Under the pieces are notes generated by a model. The model ran no database searches. It was not told where the DNA came from and worked only from the letters and a program-made list of their open reading frames with translations. Shown here in pieces: positions 53,773 through 62,855 of a stretch of 64,000 nt of DNA. Origin of the DNA: Cyanobium sp. CH-040 (GTDB taxonomy: Bacteria > Cyanobacteriota > Cyanobacteriia > PCC-6307 > Cyanobiaceae). Positions within the stretch are counted from its first letter, which is position 1, and every line of letters begins with the position of its first letter. The stretch is from the NCBI RefSeq assembly GCF_024346135.1, contig NZ_JAGQCJ010000001.1, positions 372,001 to 436,000 on the forward strand, in the 5' to 3' direction. Both the position numbers and the translations under genes were made by a program.

Positions 53773-55269
53773 TTAGGAATCCGCAGGTTCCGCCGTGCCG
53801 TCGCCCCGCGGCAGGCTGAGGATCAGGGCCGAGCGGCCGGGCAGCCGCAGCGGGCCGGCGCCGTCGGCACCAACGGCCTTAGGCGGGATCCCCCTCTCTG
53901 GCTGTTCCCCTGCTGGCCACACCCGCCCACCGATCCCCGCCGGCGGGGCCACCACCAGCTCCCGCTCGCCGCGGTTGATCGCCACCCACAGCCGCTGGGG
54001 CCCCTCGCCCCGCTCCAGCACCACCACGTCGTCGTGGGGGCTGGGCAGGAAGCGCAGGGCGGCCGAGCGCAGGGCCGGCTGCTCCCGGCGCAGGGCGCTC
54101 AGCCGCGTGATCCATGCCGCCAGGGGGCCGGGGCTGCGCTCCCAGGGGTAGGCCTCGCGGCAGCCGGGCTCCGGCCCGCCCGCCAGCTCCAGTTCGGTGC
54201 CGTAGTAGAGGCAGGGTGCCCCCGGCAGCAGGAAGAGGCACAGCAGGCACAGCTGCAGGGCCTGGGTGTCGCCCTGCAGCACGTGCAGGGCGCGGGGGGT
54301 GTCGTGGCCGTCCAGCAGGTTGAGCTGGGCCAGACGGGTGGCCGCCGGATACCAGCCCAGCACCTCCTCCACCCGTCGCTCGAAGCCGGCCCGGTCAAGT
54401 GGCTGGTAGGGCGGACTGCCGAGGGCCGGCAGCACCAGTTCGCTGCGCAGGCTGGCCGCCCCGAAGTAACCCAGGATCGGCCAGGCCAGCGGGTAGTTCA
54501 TCACCCCGTCGAACAGCGGCGGCTCCCCCAGCCAGGGGCGGCCGTCCCGCCAGATCTCGCCCACGATCCAGGCGTCCGGGCGCTCGGCACGCACCGTCTC
54601 GCGGAAGGCCCGCCAGAAGTCCGTCGGCACCTCGTCGGCCACATCCAGCCGCCAGCCGTCGATGCCGGCCGCCAGCCAGTGGCGGGCCACCGCCAGCAGA
54701 TAGCGCCGCACGCCGGGGTGGGCGTGGTTGAAGCGCGGCAGGGCCGGATCGTTCCACCAGCAGTGGTAGCCGCAGCTCTCGCCGGGCGCCGGGTAGGGGT
54801 TGAGCGGCCAGCGCTCCACGTGGAACCAGTGGCGGTAGGGGGAGGCCTCGCCGTTCTCCAGCAGGTGGTGGAAGGCCCAGAAGCCTCGCCCGCAGTGGTT
54901 GAACACGCCGTCAAGGATCAGGCGCATGCCGCGTTCGTGCACCGCCTCGATCAGGGCGGCCAGGGCGCCGTTGCCGCCCAGCAGCGGATCCACCTGGAAA
55001 TACTCGAAGGTGTGGTAGCGGTGATAGGCCGCCGAGGCGAACACCGGGTTCAGCGACAGGGTGTTGACCCCCAGGGCCTCAATGCGGTCCAGCGCGTCGA
55101 TGACGCCCAGCAGATCGCCCCCCTGGAACCCCTGGCGCTCAGGGGGACTGCCCCAGGGCAGCAGCTCCAGATCCTGTTGCGCCTCCACCCGCCCACTGCG
55201 CCGGAAGCGGTCGGGAAACACCTGCAGCACCACGGCGTCAGCCACCCAGGCCGGTGTTGCGGGCTCCAT
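53773..55269 (-). CDS. GH13 glycoside hydrolase, neopullulanase/cyclomaltodextrinase-like
   Basis: 498 residues, alpha-amylase family barrel with all catalytic residues: DGVFNHCG at 120-127, nucleophile D209 in GWRLDVADE, acid/base E238 in VGEIW and D323 in LLDGHDTPR. No signal peptide, so it acts in the cytoplasm. The N-terminal carbohydrate-binding domain of full neopullulanases seems missing. The gene diverges from glpK with an operator-like palindrome between them, and the sugar importer is 5 kb away, so an alpha-glucoside such as glucosylglycerol or maltodextrin is a possible substrate. Confidence 0.85.
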   Translation of the reverse strand: MEPATPAWVADAVVLQVFPDRFRRSGRVEAQQDLELLPWGSPPERQGFQGGDLLGVIDALDRIEALGVNTLSLNPVFASAAYHRYHTFEYFQVDPLLGGNGALAALIEAVHERGMRLILDGVFNHCGRGFWAFHHLLENGEASPYRHWFHVERWPLNPYPAPGESCGYHCWWNDPALPRFNHAHPGVRRYLLAVARHWLAAGIDGWRLDVADEVPTDFWRAFRETVRAERPDAWIVGEIWRDGRPWLGEPPLFDGVMNYPLAWPILGYFGAASLRSELVLPALGSPPYQPLDRAGFERRVEEVLGWYPAATRLAQLNLLDGHDTPRALHVLQGDTQALQLCLLCLFLLPGAPCLYYGTELELAGGPEPGCREAYPWERSPGPLAAWITRLSALRREQPALRSAALRFLPSPHDDVVVLERGEGPQRLWVAINRGERELVVAPPAGIGGRVWPAGEQPERGIPPKAVGADGAGPLRLPGRSALILSLPRGDGTAEPADS

Positions 55270-55281
55270 CGATCGCCTTGG

Positions 55282-55301
55282 TGCAGCGCTGCAGCAGCGC
55301 T
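55282..55301. promoter_or_regulatory. Operator-like palindrome between the GH13 gene and glpK
   Basis: The 63-base divergent gap holds a perfect 12-base palindrome TGCAGCGCTGCA at 55282-55293, whose central AGCGCT is repeated at 55296-55301, 11 bases (one helix turn) on. Central-CG palindromes of this type suit LacI-family regulators. No such regulator is in the window. Confidence 0.4.
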
Positions 55302-55332
55302 AGCACGAAACCAGTGACCCCTGGTGAGGCCC

Positions 55333-56901
55333 ATGACCCAGCCCCTGCTGCTGGCCCTCGATCAGGGCACCACCAGCTCCCGGGCGGCGGTCTACGACAG
55401 CAGCGGCCGGCGATTGCTCAGCCGCAGCGCGCCCCTGGCCAACCGCTACCCCGCCGACGGCTGGGTGGAGCAGGACGGCGCGGCGATCTGGCGGAGCCAG
55501 CTGCAGGCGATGGCGGATCTGGAGCGGGCGCTCGAGCCGGAGCAGCGGCGCGCGCTGGCGGCCTGCGGCATCGCCAACCAGCGCGAGACCACCCTGCTCT
55601 GGCGGCGCTCCGGCGGGGAGCCGATCGGCCCGGCGATCGTCTGGCAGGACGGCCGCACCGCGACGATCTGCGCCGACTGGAAGCGCCAGGGCCTGGAACC
55701 GCTGCTGCGCGAGCGCACGGGCCTGCTGGCCGATCCCTACTTCTCCGCCAGCAAGATCGTCTGGCAGCTGCGCGAACACGGCGCCGCGGCGGCGGCCGGC
55801 CGCGGCGAGCTGGCCTTCGGCACGGTGGACAGCTGGCTGCTCTGGCAGCTCAGCGGCGGCCGCCGCCATGCCAGCGAGCGCAGCAACGCCAGCCGCACCC
55901 TGCTGATGGACCTGGAGTCGGCCCGCTGGGACGGGCTGCTCTGCGAGGCGCTGGGGGTGCCGCAGGCGCTGCTGCCCGAGCTGCTGCCCAGCGCCGCCGA
56001 CTTCGGCGTGATCGCCCCCGGCCTGCCCTTCGCCGGCGTGCCGATCACCGCCATGCTCGGCGACCAGCAGGCCGCCACCCTGGGCCAGAGCTGTCTGGCG
56101 GTGGGCGACGCCAAGTGCACCTACGGCACGGGCGCCTTCCTGGTGATCAACACCGGCCGGGAGATCCGCCGCTCCAGCCAGGGGCTGCTCAGCACCTACG
56201 GCTGGCCGGATGCCGAAGGCCGCGCCACCTACTGCCTGGAGGGCAGCCTGATGAACGCCGGCACCGTGATCCAGTGGCTGCGCGACGGCCTGGGAGTGAT
56301 CGAGCAGGCCGATCAGGTCAACGACCTGGCCGGCCGGGCGCCGGCCCGCAGCGGTCTGATGCTGGTGCCGGCCTTCACCGGCTGGGGCACGCCCCACTGG
56401 GACCCCCTGGCCCGGGGGCTGCTGATCGGCATCACCCGCGACACCGACGCCGCCCAGCTGGCGCGGGCCTCCCTGGAGGGCATCGCCCTGGCGGTGGCCA
56501 CCCTGGCGCAGCTGGCCAGCGAGGCCCTCGGTGCCCCCCTGGCCGAGCTGGCGGCGGACGGTGGCGCTGCGGCGGCCGACCTGCTGCTGCAGGCCCAGGC
56601 CGATGCCACCGGTCTGGTGGTGCGTCGGCGGGGGGATCTGGAGAGCACCGCCCGCGGTGTGGCCCTGCTGGCCGCCCGCCGGGCGGGGGTGGTGGCGGAT
56701 CTGGCGGCCTGGCGCCAGGTGCCCGGCGAGGAGCCCGTCAGCCGCTTCCGCCCGCAGCTGGGCGCCGCCGAGCGGGAGCGCTGGCTGGGCCGCTGGCAGG
56801 AGGCCCTGCGCCGCAGCCTCGCCTGGCACAGCCCCCCGGCAGGTCCCGGATCCGCTAGCCCTGCTCCCACGGGTTCCGCCGCCACCACCGCCCAGCCTTG
56901 A
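55333..56901 (+). CDS. glpK: Glycerol kinase
   Basis: About 522 residues, FGGY kinase family; phosphorylates glycerol to glycerol-3-phosphate. Blocks: ALDQGTTSSRA at the start, NQRETT, GDQQAATLGQ, the KCTYGTGAFLVINTG loop and the GGAAAAD-like ATP site (DGGAAAADLLLQ). ATG 55333 chosen; GTG 55324 is an alternative. The stop overlaps the glpD ATG (TGATG). Together with GlpD it turns glycerol into dihydroxyacetone phosphate. Confidence 0.92.
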   Translation: MTQPLLLALDQGTTSSRAAVYDSSGRRLLSRSAPLANRYPADGWVEQDGAAIWRSQLQAMADLERALEPEQRRALAACGIANQRETTLLWRRSGGEPIGPAIVWQDGRTATICADWKRQGLEPLLRERTGLLADPYFSASKIVWQLREHGAAAAAGRGELAFGTVDSWLLWQLSGGRRHASERSNASRTLLMDLESARWDGLLCEALGVPQALLPELLPSAADFGVIAPGLPFAGVPITAMLGDQQAATLGQSCLAVGDAKCTYGTGAFLVINTGREIRRSSQGLLSTYGWPDAEGRATYCLEGSLMNAGTVIQWLRDGLGVIEQADQVNDLAGRAPARSGLMLVPAFTGWGTPHWDPLARGLLIGITRDTDAAQLARASLEGIALAVATLAQLASEALGAPLAELAADGGAAAADLLLQAQADATGLVVRRRGDLESTARGVALLAARRAGVVADLAAWRQVPGEEPVSRFRPQLGAAERERWLGRWQEALRRSLAWHSPPAGPGSASPAPTGSAATTAQP

Positions 56902-58538
56902 TGACCGACGCCGCACCGACCACCGCAAGCCCGCCCGCCAGCACCACTCCCCGCTTCGACCTGCTGGTGATCGGCGCCGGGGCCAGCGGCGCCGCGATCG
57001 CCTTCGAGGCGGCCCGGCGCGGCCTGGCGGTGGCGCTGGTGGAGGGCCGTGACATCGCCAGCGGCACCAGCAGCCGCAGCACCAAGCTGCTGCACGGCGG
57101 CGTGCGCTACCTGGAGCTGGCCTTCCGCCGCTTCGACCGGCGCCAGCTGCAGCTGGTGCGGGAGGCCCTGGTCGAGCGCGGCCACTGGCTGGAGGCGGCG
57201 CCCTTCCTGGCCCGGCGCCTGGAGCTGCTGCTGCCCACCCGCCAGCCGGTCGCCAAGCTGTATTACGGCGCCGGCCTGGCCCTCTACGACGCCCTGGCCG
57301 GCCGCAGCGGCATCGGCGCCAGCCGCTGCGTGCCCGCCGCCGAGGTGGAGCGGCTGCTCCCCGAGCTGGCCCCCGGCCACGGCGGCGTGGCCTACAGCGA
57401 CGGCCAGTTCGACGACGCCCGCCTCAACCTGCTGCTGGTGCGCACCGCCGCCGATCTGGGGGTGCGGGTGTGGACCCACACGCCGGTGGTGGAGCTGCTG
57501 CGCGACGGGGCGGGGCGGCTCAGCGGGGCGGTGCTGCAGCGGCCGGACGGCGGCACCGAGCGCCTGCAGGCGGCGGTGGTGGTCAATGCCACCGGCATCG
57601 GCGCCGACGCCGTCCGCCGCCTGGCCGATCCGGATGCGGCCCCCCGGCTGCAGGTGAGCCGCGGCGTGCACCTGGTGCTGGCGGCCGACCTCTGCCCCGA
57701 CGGCACCGGCCTGCTGGTGCCCTCCACCGACGACGGCCGGGTGCTGTTCGTGCTGCCCTTCCAGGGCCGCACCCTGGTGGGCACCACCGACACCGCCTGC
57801 CCCGGGGAGGCGGCTGAAACCCCCAGCGCCGCCGAGGAGGCCTACCTGCTGGAGTATGTGCGCCGCTGGTTCCCGGCCCACGGCGAGCCGGCGGTGGCCA
57901 GCCGCTGGGCGGGAGGCCGCCCCCTGCTGCTGCCCCAGGCCGGAGAGGCCGGAGGCACGGCCGGGATCGTGCGCGAGCACGCCGTGGAAACCCTGCCCTG
58001 CGGGCTGGTGAGCCTGATGGGTGGCAAGTGGACCACCTGTCGCCCCATGGCCCTCGATGCCCTGGCGGCGGTGGCCGAGCAGCTCGGCCGCCCCCTGCCG
58101 GAGCCGCCGGGCGCCACGCCGCTCCTGGGGGCGGCAGCCGACGGCCCCACCACCCGCCGCCGGCTGGCGGCGCTGGAGCAGCGTCTGCGGCAGCACCACG
58201 ACCCCGCCCTGGTGGCCCACCTGCTGGCCAGCCACGGCCTGGCGGCCGAGGCGGTGCTGGCCTGCGCCGCCGGTCCGGCCGAGCTGGATCCCCTCAGCGC
58301 CGTGATTCCCCTCACGGCCGCCGAGGTGCGCCATGCAGCCCGCCACGAGTGGGCCCGGGCGCCCGACGACGTGCTGGAGCGCCGCTGCCGGCTGGGCTTC
58401 GTGGACCGGGCCGAGGCCGACCGCCTCCGTGGCCCGGTGCAGGCGCTCGTTCAGGAGGAGCTGGAGCGGCTGGGGGCTTCCTGCTCACCCCCGGCCTCCT
58501 CCGGATCCTCCCGCACCAGCCACCAGAAGAACCCGTAG
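56901..58538 (+). CDS. glpD: Glycerol-3-phosphate dehydrogenase (FAD-dependent)
   Basis: 545 residues. FAD motif GAGASGAAIA near residue 28, SRSTKLLHGGVRYLE, GATGIG-like VNATGIGAD and the LMGGKWTT block near the C-terminal domain. Oxidises glycerol-3-phosphate to dihydroxyacetone phosphate and passes electrons to the quinone pool at the membrane. ATG 56901 overlaps glpK's stop by one base. The last 88 bases overlap the convergent GH13 gene, so its C-terminal tail is unusually placed. Confidence 0.9.
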   Translation: MTDAAPTTASPPASTTPRFDLLVIGAGASGAAIAFEAARRGLAVALVEGRDIASGTSSRSTKLLHGGVRYLELAFRRFDRRQLQLVREALVERGHWLEAAPFLARRLELLLPTRQPVAKLYYGAGLALYDALAGRSGIGASRCVPAAEVERLLPELAPGHGGVAYSDGQFDDARLNLLLVRTAADLGVRVWTHTPVVELLRDGAGRLSGAVLQRPDGGTERLQAAVVVNATGIGADAVRRLADPDAAPRLQVSRGVHLVLAADLCPDGTGLLVPSTDDGRVLFVLPFQGRTLVGTTDTACPGEAAETPSAAEEAYLLEYVRRWFPAHGEPAVASRWAGGRPLLLPQAGEAGGTAGIVREHAVETLPCGLVSLMGGKWTTCRPMALDALAAVAEQLGRPLPEPPGATPLLGAAADGPTTRRRLAALEQRLRQHHDPALVAHLLASHGLAAEAVLACAAGPAELDPLSAVIPLTAAEVRHAARHEWARAPDDVLERRCRLGFVDRAEADRLRGPVQALVQEELERLGASCSPPASSGSSRTSHQKNP

Positions 58539-60163
58539 GCCGGCAGGTACACGAACCAGTCGGCACTGGCGGGCGGAAACTCGCAGCCCCAGAGCACCTC
58601 GCGCACCTGGCTGCCCTGCCAGGCACTGAGGTCCAGCCGGGTGGCGGCGCCGGCGCCGGACACGTTGGCGGCGATCACCAGGGTCATGGCAGCCGTGCTG
58701 CGGGCGTAACACAGCACGCTGGGATGGTCGCTGGCCAGCAGGCTGAAATCGCCGTGGCGCAGGGCCGGCAGATGCCGCCGGCTGGTGAGCATGCGCCGGT
58801 GCCAGTTGAGCAGCGAGCCGGAGAGCTGCTGCTGCACATCCACGTTCACCACCCGGTAGTCGTAGCCGGGGGCCGTGATCGGCGGCAGCACCAGCAGGGG
58901 GTCGGGGGCGGAGGAGAAGCCGCCGTTGCGCTCACTGGTCCAGGCCATCGGCGTGCGGTTGGGGTCGCGGTCGCGCAGGCCCGGCCAGTCGCCCATGCCC
59001 AGCTCGTCGCCGTAGTAGAGGCAGGGCAGACCCGGCAGGCTGTAGAGCAGGCCGTGCAGCAGCGTGTTGGGCCGGGGGTCGCCGTTGAGCAGCGGCGCCA
59101 GGCGCCGGTTGATGCCCCAGTTCAGCCAGTGCCCCTCGGCGGTGGGGAAGCCGGCGCGGATCGATTCCACCACTGACTCCTCCACCAGGTGGCCGTCGCC
59201 CAGCCAGAGCTCGTCGTGGTTGCGCAGGGGCAGGGCCCAGCGGCAGCCCGGCACCAGCGCCTGGGCATGGGCCAGGCACTCCCGCAGGTCGCTCACCCGG
59301 CCGCGGGCCAGCGCCGCGAACAGCTGGGCGGTGAGCACGAAGTCGAAGGCGGCATGCAGCTCCCCCGCCTCCAGGTAGGGGGCCGATTCGCGCACGGGCT
59401 GGATCGCCTCGGCCAGCAGCAGCACGTCCCGGCCGCAGGCGTCCACCTGCCGGCGCACGCGCTGCAGGAAGGCATGGGTGTCGGGCAGCCCCTCGCAGCG
59501 GCTGCCCTCCTCCTCGAACAGGAAGGGCACGGCATCGAGGCGGAAGCCGTCCACCCCCCGCTCCAGCCAGAAGTCCACCACGCTGAGCATGGCGGTCCGC
59601 ACAGCCGGGTTGGCGTAGTTGAGGTCGGGCTGGTGACGCAGGAAGCGGTGCAGGTAGTACTGCCGCGCCACCTCGTCCCACTCCCAGTTCGACTGCTCGA
59701 AGTGGCGGAACAGCACCGGCGCCTCGGCGTAGCCGCGGTCGTGGTCTCGCCACACGTAGAAGTCGCGTTCGGGGCTGCCGGCCGGGGCCCAGCGGGCCCG
59801 CTGGAACCAGGGGTGCAGCACGCTGGTGTGGTTGAGCACCAGATCGAGGATCACGCGGATGCCGCGCCCGTGGGCCTGCTCGATCAGCTGGGCCAGGTCA
59901 TCCAGACGGCCCAGGTCGGGGTGAATCGCCGTGAAGTCGGTGATGTCGTAGCCGCCGTCCCGCAGTGGTGAGGGGTAGATCGGCGTCAGCCAGATGGCAT
60001 CGATCCCCAGCCACTCCAGATAGGGCAGGCGGCTCGTGATCCCGGCCAGATCGCCGATGCCGTCCCCGTCCGCGTCGCTGAAGCTGCGCGGCATCAGCTG
60101 GTAGATCACACAGCCTTCCCACCAGTGCCTGGGCTGGTCCGGCATCAGGGTGTCGCGCTGCAT
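58451..60163 (-). CDS. GH13 enzyme, trehalose-synthase-like (GH13_16 type)
   Basis: 570 residues, alpha-amylase family. Catalytic residues: DLVLNHTS near 107-114, nucleophile D210 in GFRLDAV, acid/base E252 in LLAEAIQP and D317 in LRNHDELW. The RNHDE sequence and WWEGCVIYQLMPRSFSDADGDG start are typical of TreS-like maltose/trehalose isomerases or related alpha-glucoside hydrolases. A role on glucosylglycerol or trehalose is possible, given the adjacent importer and glpK/glpD. Starts at ATG 60163; ATG 60145 is a possible alternative. The 3' end overlaps glpD by 88 bases. Confidence 0.85.
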   Translation of the reverse strand: MQRDTLMPDQPRHWWEGCVIYQLMPRSFSDADGDGIGDLAGITSRLPYLEWLGIDAIWLTPIYPSPLRDGGYDITDFTAIHPDLGRLDDLAQLIEQAHGRGIRVILDLVLNHTSVLHPWFQRARWAPAGSPERDFYVWRDHDRGYAEAPVLFRHFEQSNWEWDEVARQYYLHRFLRHQPDLNYANPAVRTAMLSVVDFWLERGVDGFRLDAVPFLFEEEGSRCEGLPDTHAFLQRVRRQVDACGRDVLLLAEAIQPVRESAPYLEAGELHAAFDFVLTAQLFAALARGRVSDLRECLAHAQALVPGCRWALPLRNHDELWLGDGHLVEESVVESIRAGFPTAEGHWLNWGINRRLAPLLNGDPRPNTLLHGLLYSLPGLPCLYYGDELGMGDWPGLRDRDPNRTPMAWTSERNGGFSSAPDPLLVLPPITAPGYDYRVVNVDVQQQLSGSLLNWHRRMLTSRRHLPALRHGDFSLLASDHPSVLCYARSTAAMTLVIAANVSGAGAATRLDLSAWQGSQVREVLWGCEFPPASADWFVYLPAYGFFWWLVREDPEEAGGEQEAPSRSSSS

Positions 60164-60178
60164 GGTCTCTGGTTCGGT

Positions 60179-61183
60179 CTAGGCATGACGCCCCGGGCTG
60201 CCAAGGCGCTCACCGCTGGCCTCCCGGAAGCGGTGCTCGTGGCGCGGCTCCCAGCCCAGCCGCAGCTCCTCGCCGATTTCCTGGTTGCCGTCGCAGGTCC
60301 AGCGCAGCGGGCCCTGCGCGCTCTCCAGCAGCAGCTGCTGGCTGGCGCCGTGCCACTCGCGGCTGCGCACCCGCACCGGCACCCCGCCGCTGTCCACCGC
60401 CACCAGGTGCTCGGGCCGGATGCCCACCACGGTGCCGTCGTCCTGGGGCAGCAGGTTGATCTGCGGCCGGCCGATGAAGCCGGCCACGAACAGGTTGGCG
60501 GGGTGGTGGTACAGCTCCCGGGGCGTGCCGCACTGCTGCAGGCGGCCGTCGTGCAGCACGGCGATGCGGTCGGCGATGCCCATGGCCTCCTGCTGGTCGT
60601 GGGTCACGTGGATCGCCGGGGCCCGGCCGCCGCTGAGGATCGCCCGCAGCTGGGGGCGCAGCTCCTCGCGCAGCTGGGCGTCGAGGTTGCTCATCGGCTC
60701 GTCGAGCAGCATCAGCTGCGGCTTGCGCAGCAGGGCCCGGGCCAGGGCCACCCGCTGGCGCTGGCCGCCGGAGAGCTGGGCGGGTCGGCGCCGCCGCAGC
60801 CCACCCAGCTGCAGCAGCTCCAGCACCGCCGCCAGCTCCTGCTCGCGCTGCTCCGGCGGCACGCCGCGCAGTTCCATCCCCAGGGTGAGGTTGCGCTCCA
60901 CGCTCAGGTGCGGGTAGAGGGCGTAGCTCTGGAACACCATCGCCACCCGTCGCCGCGCCGGCGGCCGGTGGGTGATGTCGCGGCCGTCGAGCAGGATGCG
61001 GCCCTCGTCGCAGGGATCGAGGCCGGCGATCACCCGCAGCACCGTGCTCTTGCCGCAGCCGCTGGGGCCGAGCAGCGCCAGGCACTCGCCGGCGGCCACC
61101 TCGAGATTGATGCCGTCGAGGATGGCGCGCTCACCGATGCGCCGGCAGAGCCCTTCCAGCCGCAGGCTCGCGGTCTTGGTCAT
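60179..61183 (-). CDS. ggtA: Sugar ABC transporter ATP-binding protein (GgtA/MalK-like)
   Basis: 334 residues. Walker A GPSGCGKST at 39-47, signature LSGGQRQRVALARAL, Walker B LMLLDEPMSNLDAQLREEL and the switch histidine in HVTHDQQEAMG; a C-terminal TOBE domain (about 245-325) follows as in MalK. Powers import by the two permeases upstream on the same strand. The gene symbol is by analogy to the cyanobacterial glucosylglycerol importer and is tentative. The start overlaps the permease stop by four bases. Confidence 0.8.
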   Translation of the reverse strand: MTKTASLRLEGLCRRIGERAILDGINLEVAAGECLALLGPSGCGKSTVLRVIAGLDPCDEGRILLDGRDITHRPPARRRVAMVFQSYALYPHLSVERNLTLGMELRGVPPEQREQELAAVLELLQLGGLRRRRPAQLSGGQRQRVALARALLRKPQLMLLDEPMSNLDAQLREELRPQLRAILSGGRAPAIHVTHDQQEAMGIADRIAVLHDGRLQQCGTPRELYHHPANLFVAGFIGRPQINLLPQDDGTVVGIRPEHLVAVDSGGVPVRVRSREWHGASQQLLLESAQGPLRWTCDGNQEIGEELRLGWEPRHEHRFREASGERLGSPGRHA

Positions 61184-62001
61184 CCCTTGATCGCTCCCTG
61201 GGTGAGGCCGGCCACGATCTGGCGCTGGAACAGCAGCAGCAGGGCCAGCAGCGGCACGCTGCCCAGCACCGTGGCGGCGGCGAAGGCCCCGTAGGGCACG
61301 GTGTACACCGACGAGCCGGCGATCCGTGCCATCGCCGGGGCCAGGGTGAGCAGCTCGCTGCGGCTGATCCAGGTGAGGGCGATCGGAAACTCGTTCCAGC
61401 TGAACAGGAACACCAGCAGGCCGGTGCTCACCACCGCCGGCCCCATCAGCGGCAGCAGGATCCAGCGCAGCCGCTGCCAGAGGCTGAAGCCCTCCAGCAC
61501 CGCGCTCTCCTCCAGCTCCGGCGGCAGTTCGGCGAAGGCGGCCTGCAGCAGCAGCACCGCCAGCGGCAGCTGCAGGCCGGCGTAGGGCAGGCAGAGGGCC
61601 AGGAGGCTGTTGGCCAGCCCCAGCTGGCGGGCCACCTGCAGGAGGGCCAGGAACAGCAGCACGTAGGGGAACACGGCCGCCGCCAGCAGGCCGCCGCCCA
61701 CCAGCAGCCGCAGCAGGCCGCGGCGGCGGCTGAGGGCGTAGGCGCAGGGGATCGCCAGCGCCAGGGTGAGCAGGGTGCTCAGGGCCCCCACCACCGTGCT
61801 GTTGAGCAGGTAGCGCCAGAAGGGCGGATCGCCGCCGAGCACGGCGCCGTAGTTGGCCAGCGTCCAGCCGCCGGCCAGGCCGCCGGCACCCGCCAGCAGG
61901 GCCTCGGGGGTGCGCAGGGACGTGTACAGCTGCCAGAGCATCGGCCCCAGGCTCCAGAGCAGCAGCAGCGCCACCAGCGCCGTGCGGGTACCGCCCCTCA
62001 T
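61180..62001 (-). CDS. ggtD: Sugar ABC transporter permease (GgtD/MalG-like)
   Basis: 273 residues, six predicted helices. The cytoplasmic EAA-type loop, ELEESAVLEGFSLWQRLRWILLP at about 170-192, has the E-x-x-A-x-x-x-G-x-x-x-x-x-x-x-x-I-x-L-P pattern of binding-protein-dependent permeases. ATG 62001 overlaps the stop of the other permease by four bases. Forms the channel with it. Symbol by position and family only. Confidence 0.8.
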   Translation of the reverse strand: MRGGTRTALVALLLLWSLGPMLWQLYTSLRTPEALLAGAGGLAGGWTLANYGAVLGGDPPFWRYLLNSTVVGALSTLLTLALAIPCAYALSRRRGLLRLLVGGGLLAAAVFPYVLLFLALLQVARQLGLANSLLALCLPYAGLQLPLAVLLLQAAFAELPPELEESAVLEGFSLWQRLRWILLPLMGPAVVSTGLLVFLFSWNEFPIALTWISRSELLTLAPAMARIAGSSVYTVPYGAFAAATVLGSVPLLALLLLFQRQIVAGLTQGAIKG

Positions 62002-62855
62002 GCCCCCACCTCCGCCTGGCGCCGCCAGAGCAGCAGCGCCGCCGCCCCCAGGAGCAGCAGCAGGAACATGCCCAGCATCACCGTGGCGCTGTAACCGAAA
62101 TCGAGGAAGCGCATGGCGTTGAGGTAGGCGTACACGGCCAGGCTCTCGGTGCTGCTGGCCGGGCCGCCGCCGGTGAGCACGGCGATCAGGTCGAACACCC
62201 CCAGCGCCTGGGCCAGGCGGAACAGCGCCGCGATGAAGATGTAGGGACGCAGCAGGGGCAGGGTGATGCGCCGCAGGCCCTGCCAGGGCGTGCCGCCCTC
62301 CAGGGCGAAGGCCTCGTAGAGGTCGGCCGGGATCATCTGCAGGCCGGCCAGGAGCAGCAGCGCCACGAACGGGGTGGTCTTCCAGACGTCGGCCACCACC
62401 GTGGCCACCCAGGCGAGATCGGGCGACGCCAGGAACGGCACCGTGGCCAGTCCCAGGCTCTGCACCACCCCGTTCAGCGGGCCGTGGGGATCGTTGAAGA
62501 TCCAGCGCCAGCCCAGGGCCATCACGGTGGTGGGCAGGGCCCAGGGCAGCAGCGCCAGGCTGCGCACCGTGCCGCGGCCGCGCCAGCGCTGGTGCAGCAG
62601 CAGGGCGATCGCCAGGCCCGCCACCAGCTCCAGCGCCACCGACACCAGCGCGAAGCGCAGGGTCTGCCCGGCGTCCTGCCAGAAGCGCCCGTCGGCCAGC
62701 AGCCGCTGCCAGTTGGCCGCCCCCACCGGCACGGTCTCCAGGCCCGTGAACACCGACTGGGCCTGCAGGCTCAGCCAGGCGTAGTCGAGCAGGGGCCACA
62801 CGAACACCGCCAGCAGCAGCAGCAGGGCCGGGGCCATCAGCAGCAGGCTGCTCAT
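61998..62855 (-). CDS. ggtC: Sugar ABC transporter permease (GgtC/MalF-like)
   Basis: 285 residues with about six helices. The EAA-type loop reads PADLYEAFALEGGTPWQGLRRITLPLLRP at about 175-203. Partner of the neighbouring permease, with which it forms a heterodimeric channel. ATG 62855 overlaps the binding-protein stop by four bases. MalF-type rather than MalG-type because it directly follows the binding protein and has the longer N-terminal part. Confidence 0.8.
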   Translation of the reverse strand: MSSLLLMAPALLLLLAVFVWPLLDYAWLSLQAQSVFTGLETVPVGAANWQRLLADGRFWQDAGQTLRFALVSVALELVAGLAIALLLHQRWRGRGTVRSLALLPWALPTTVMALGWRWIFNDPHGPLNGVVQSLGLATVPFLASPDLAWVATVVADVWKTTPFVALLLLAGLQMIPADLYEAFALEGGTPWQGLRRITLPLLRPYIFIAALFRLAQALGVFDLIAVLTGGGPASSTESLAVYAYLNAMRFLDFGYSATVMLGMFLLLLLGAAALLLWRRQAEVGA

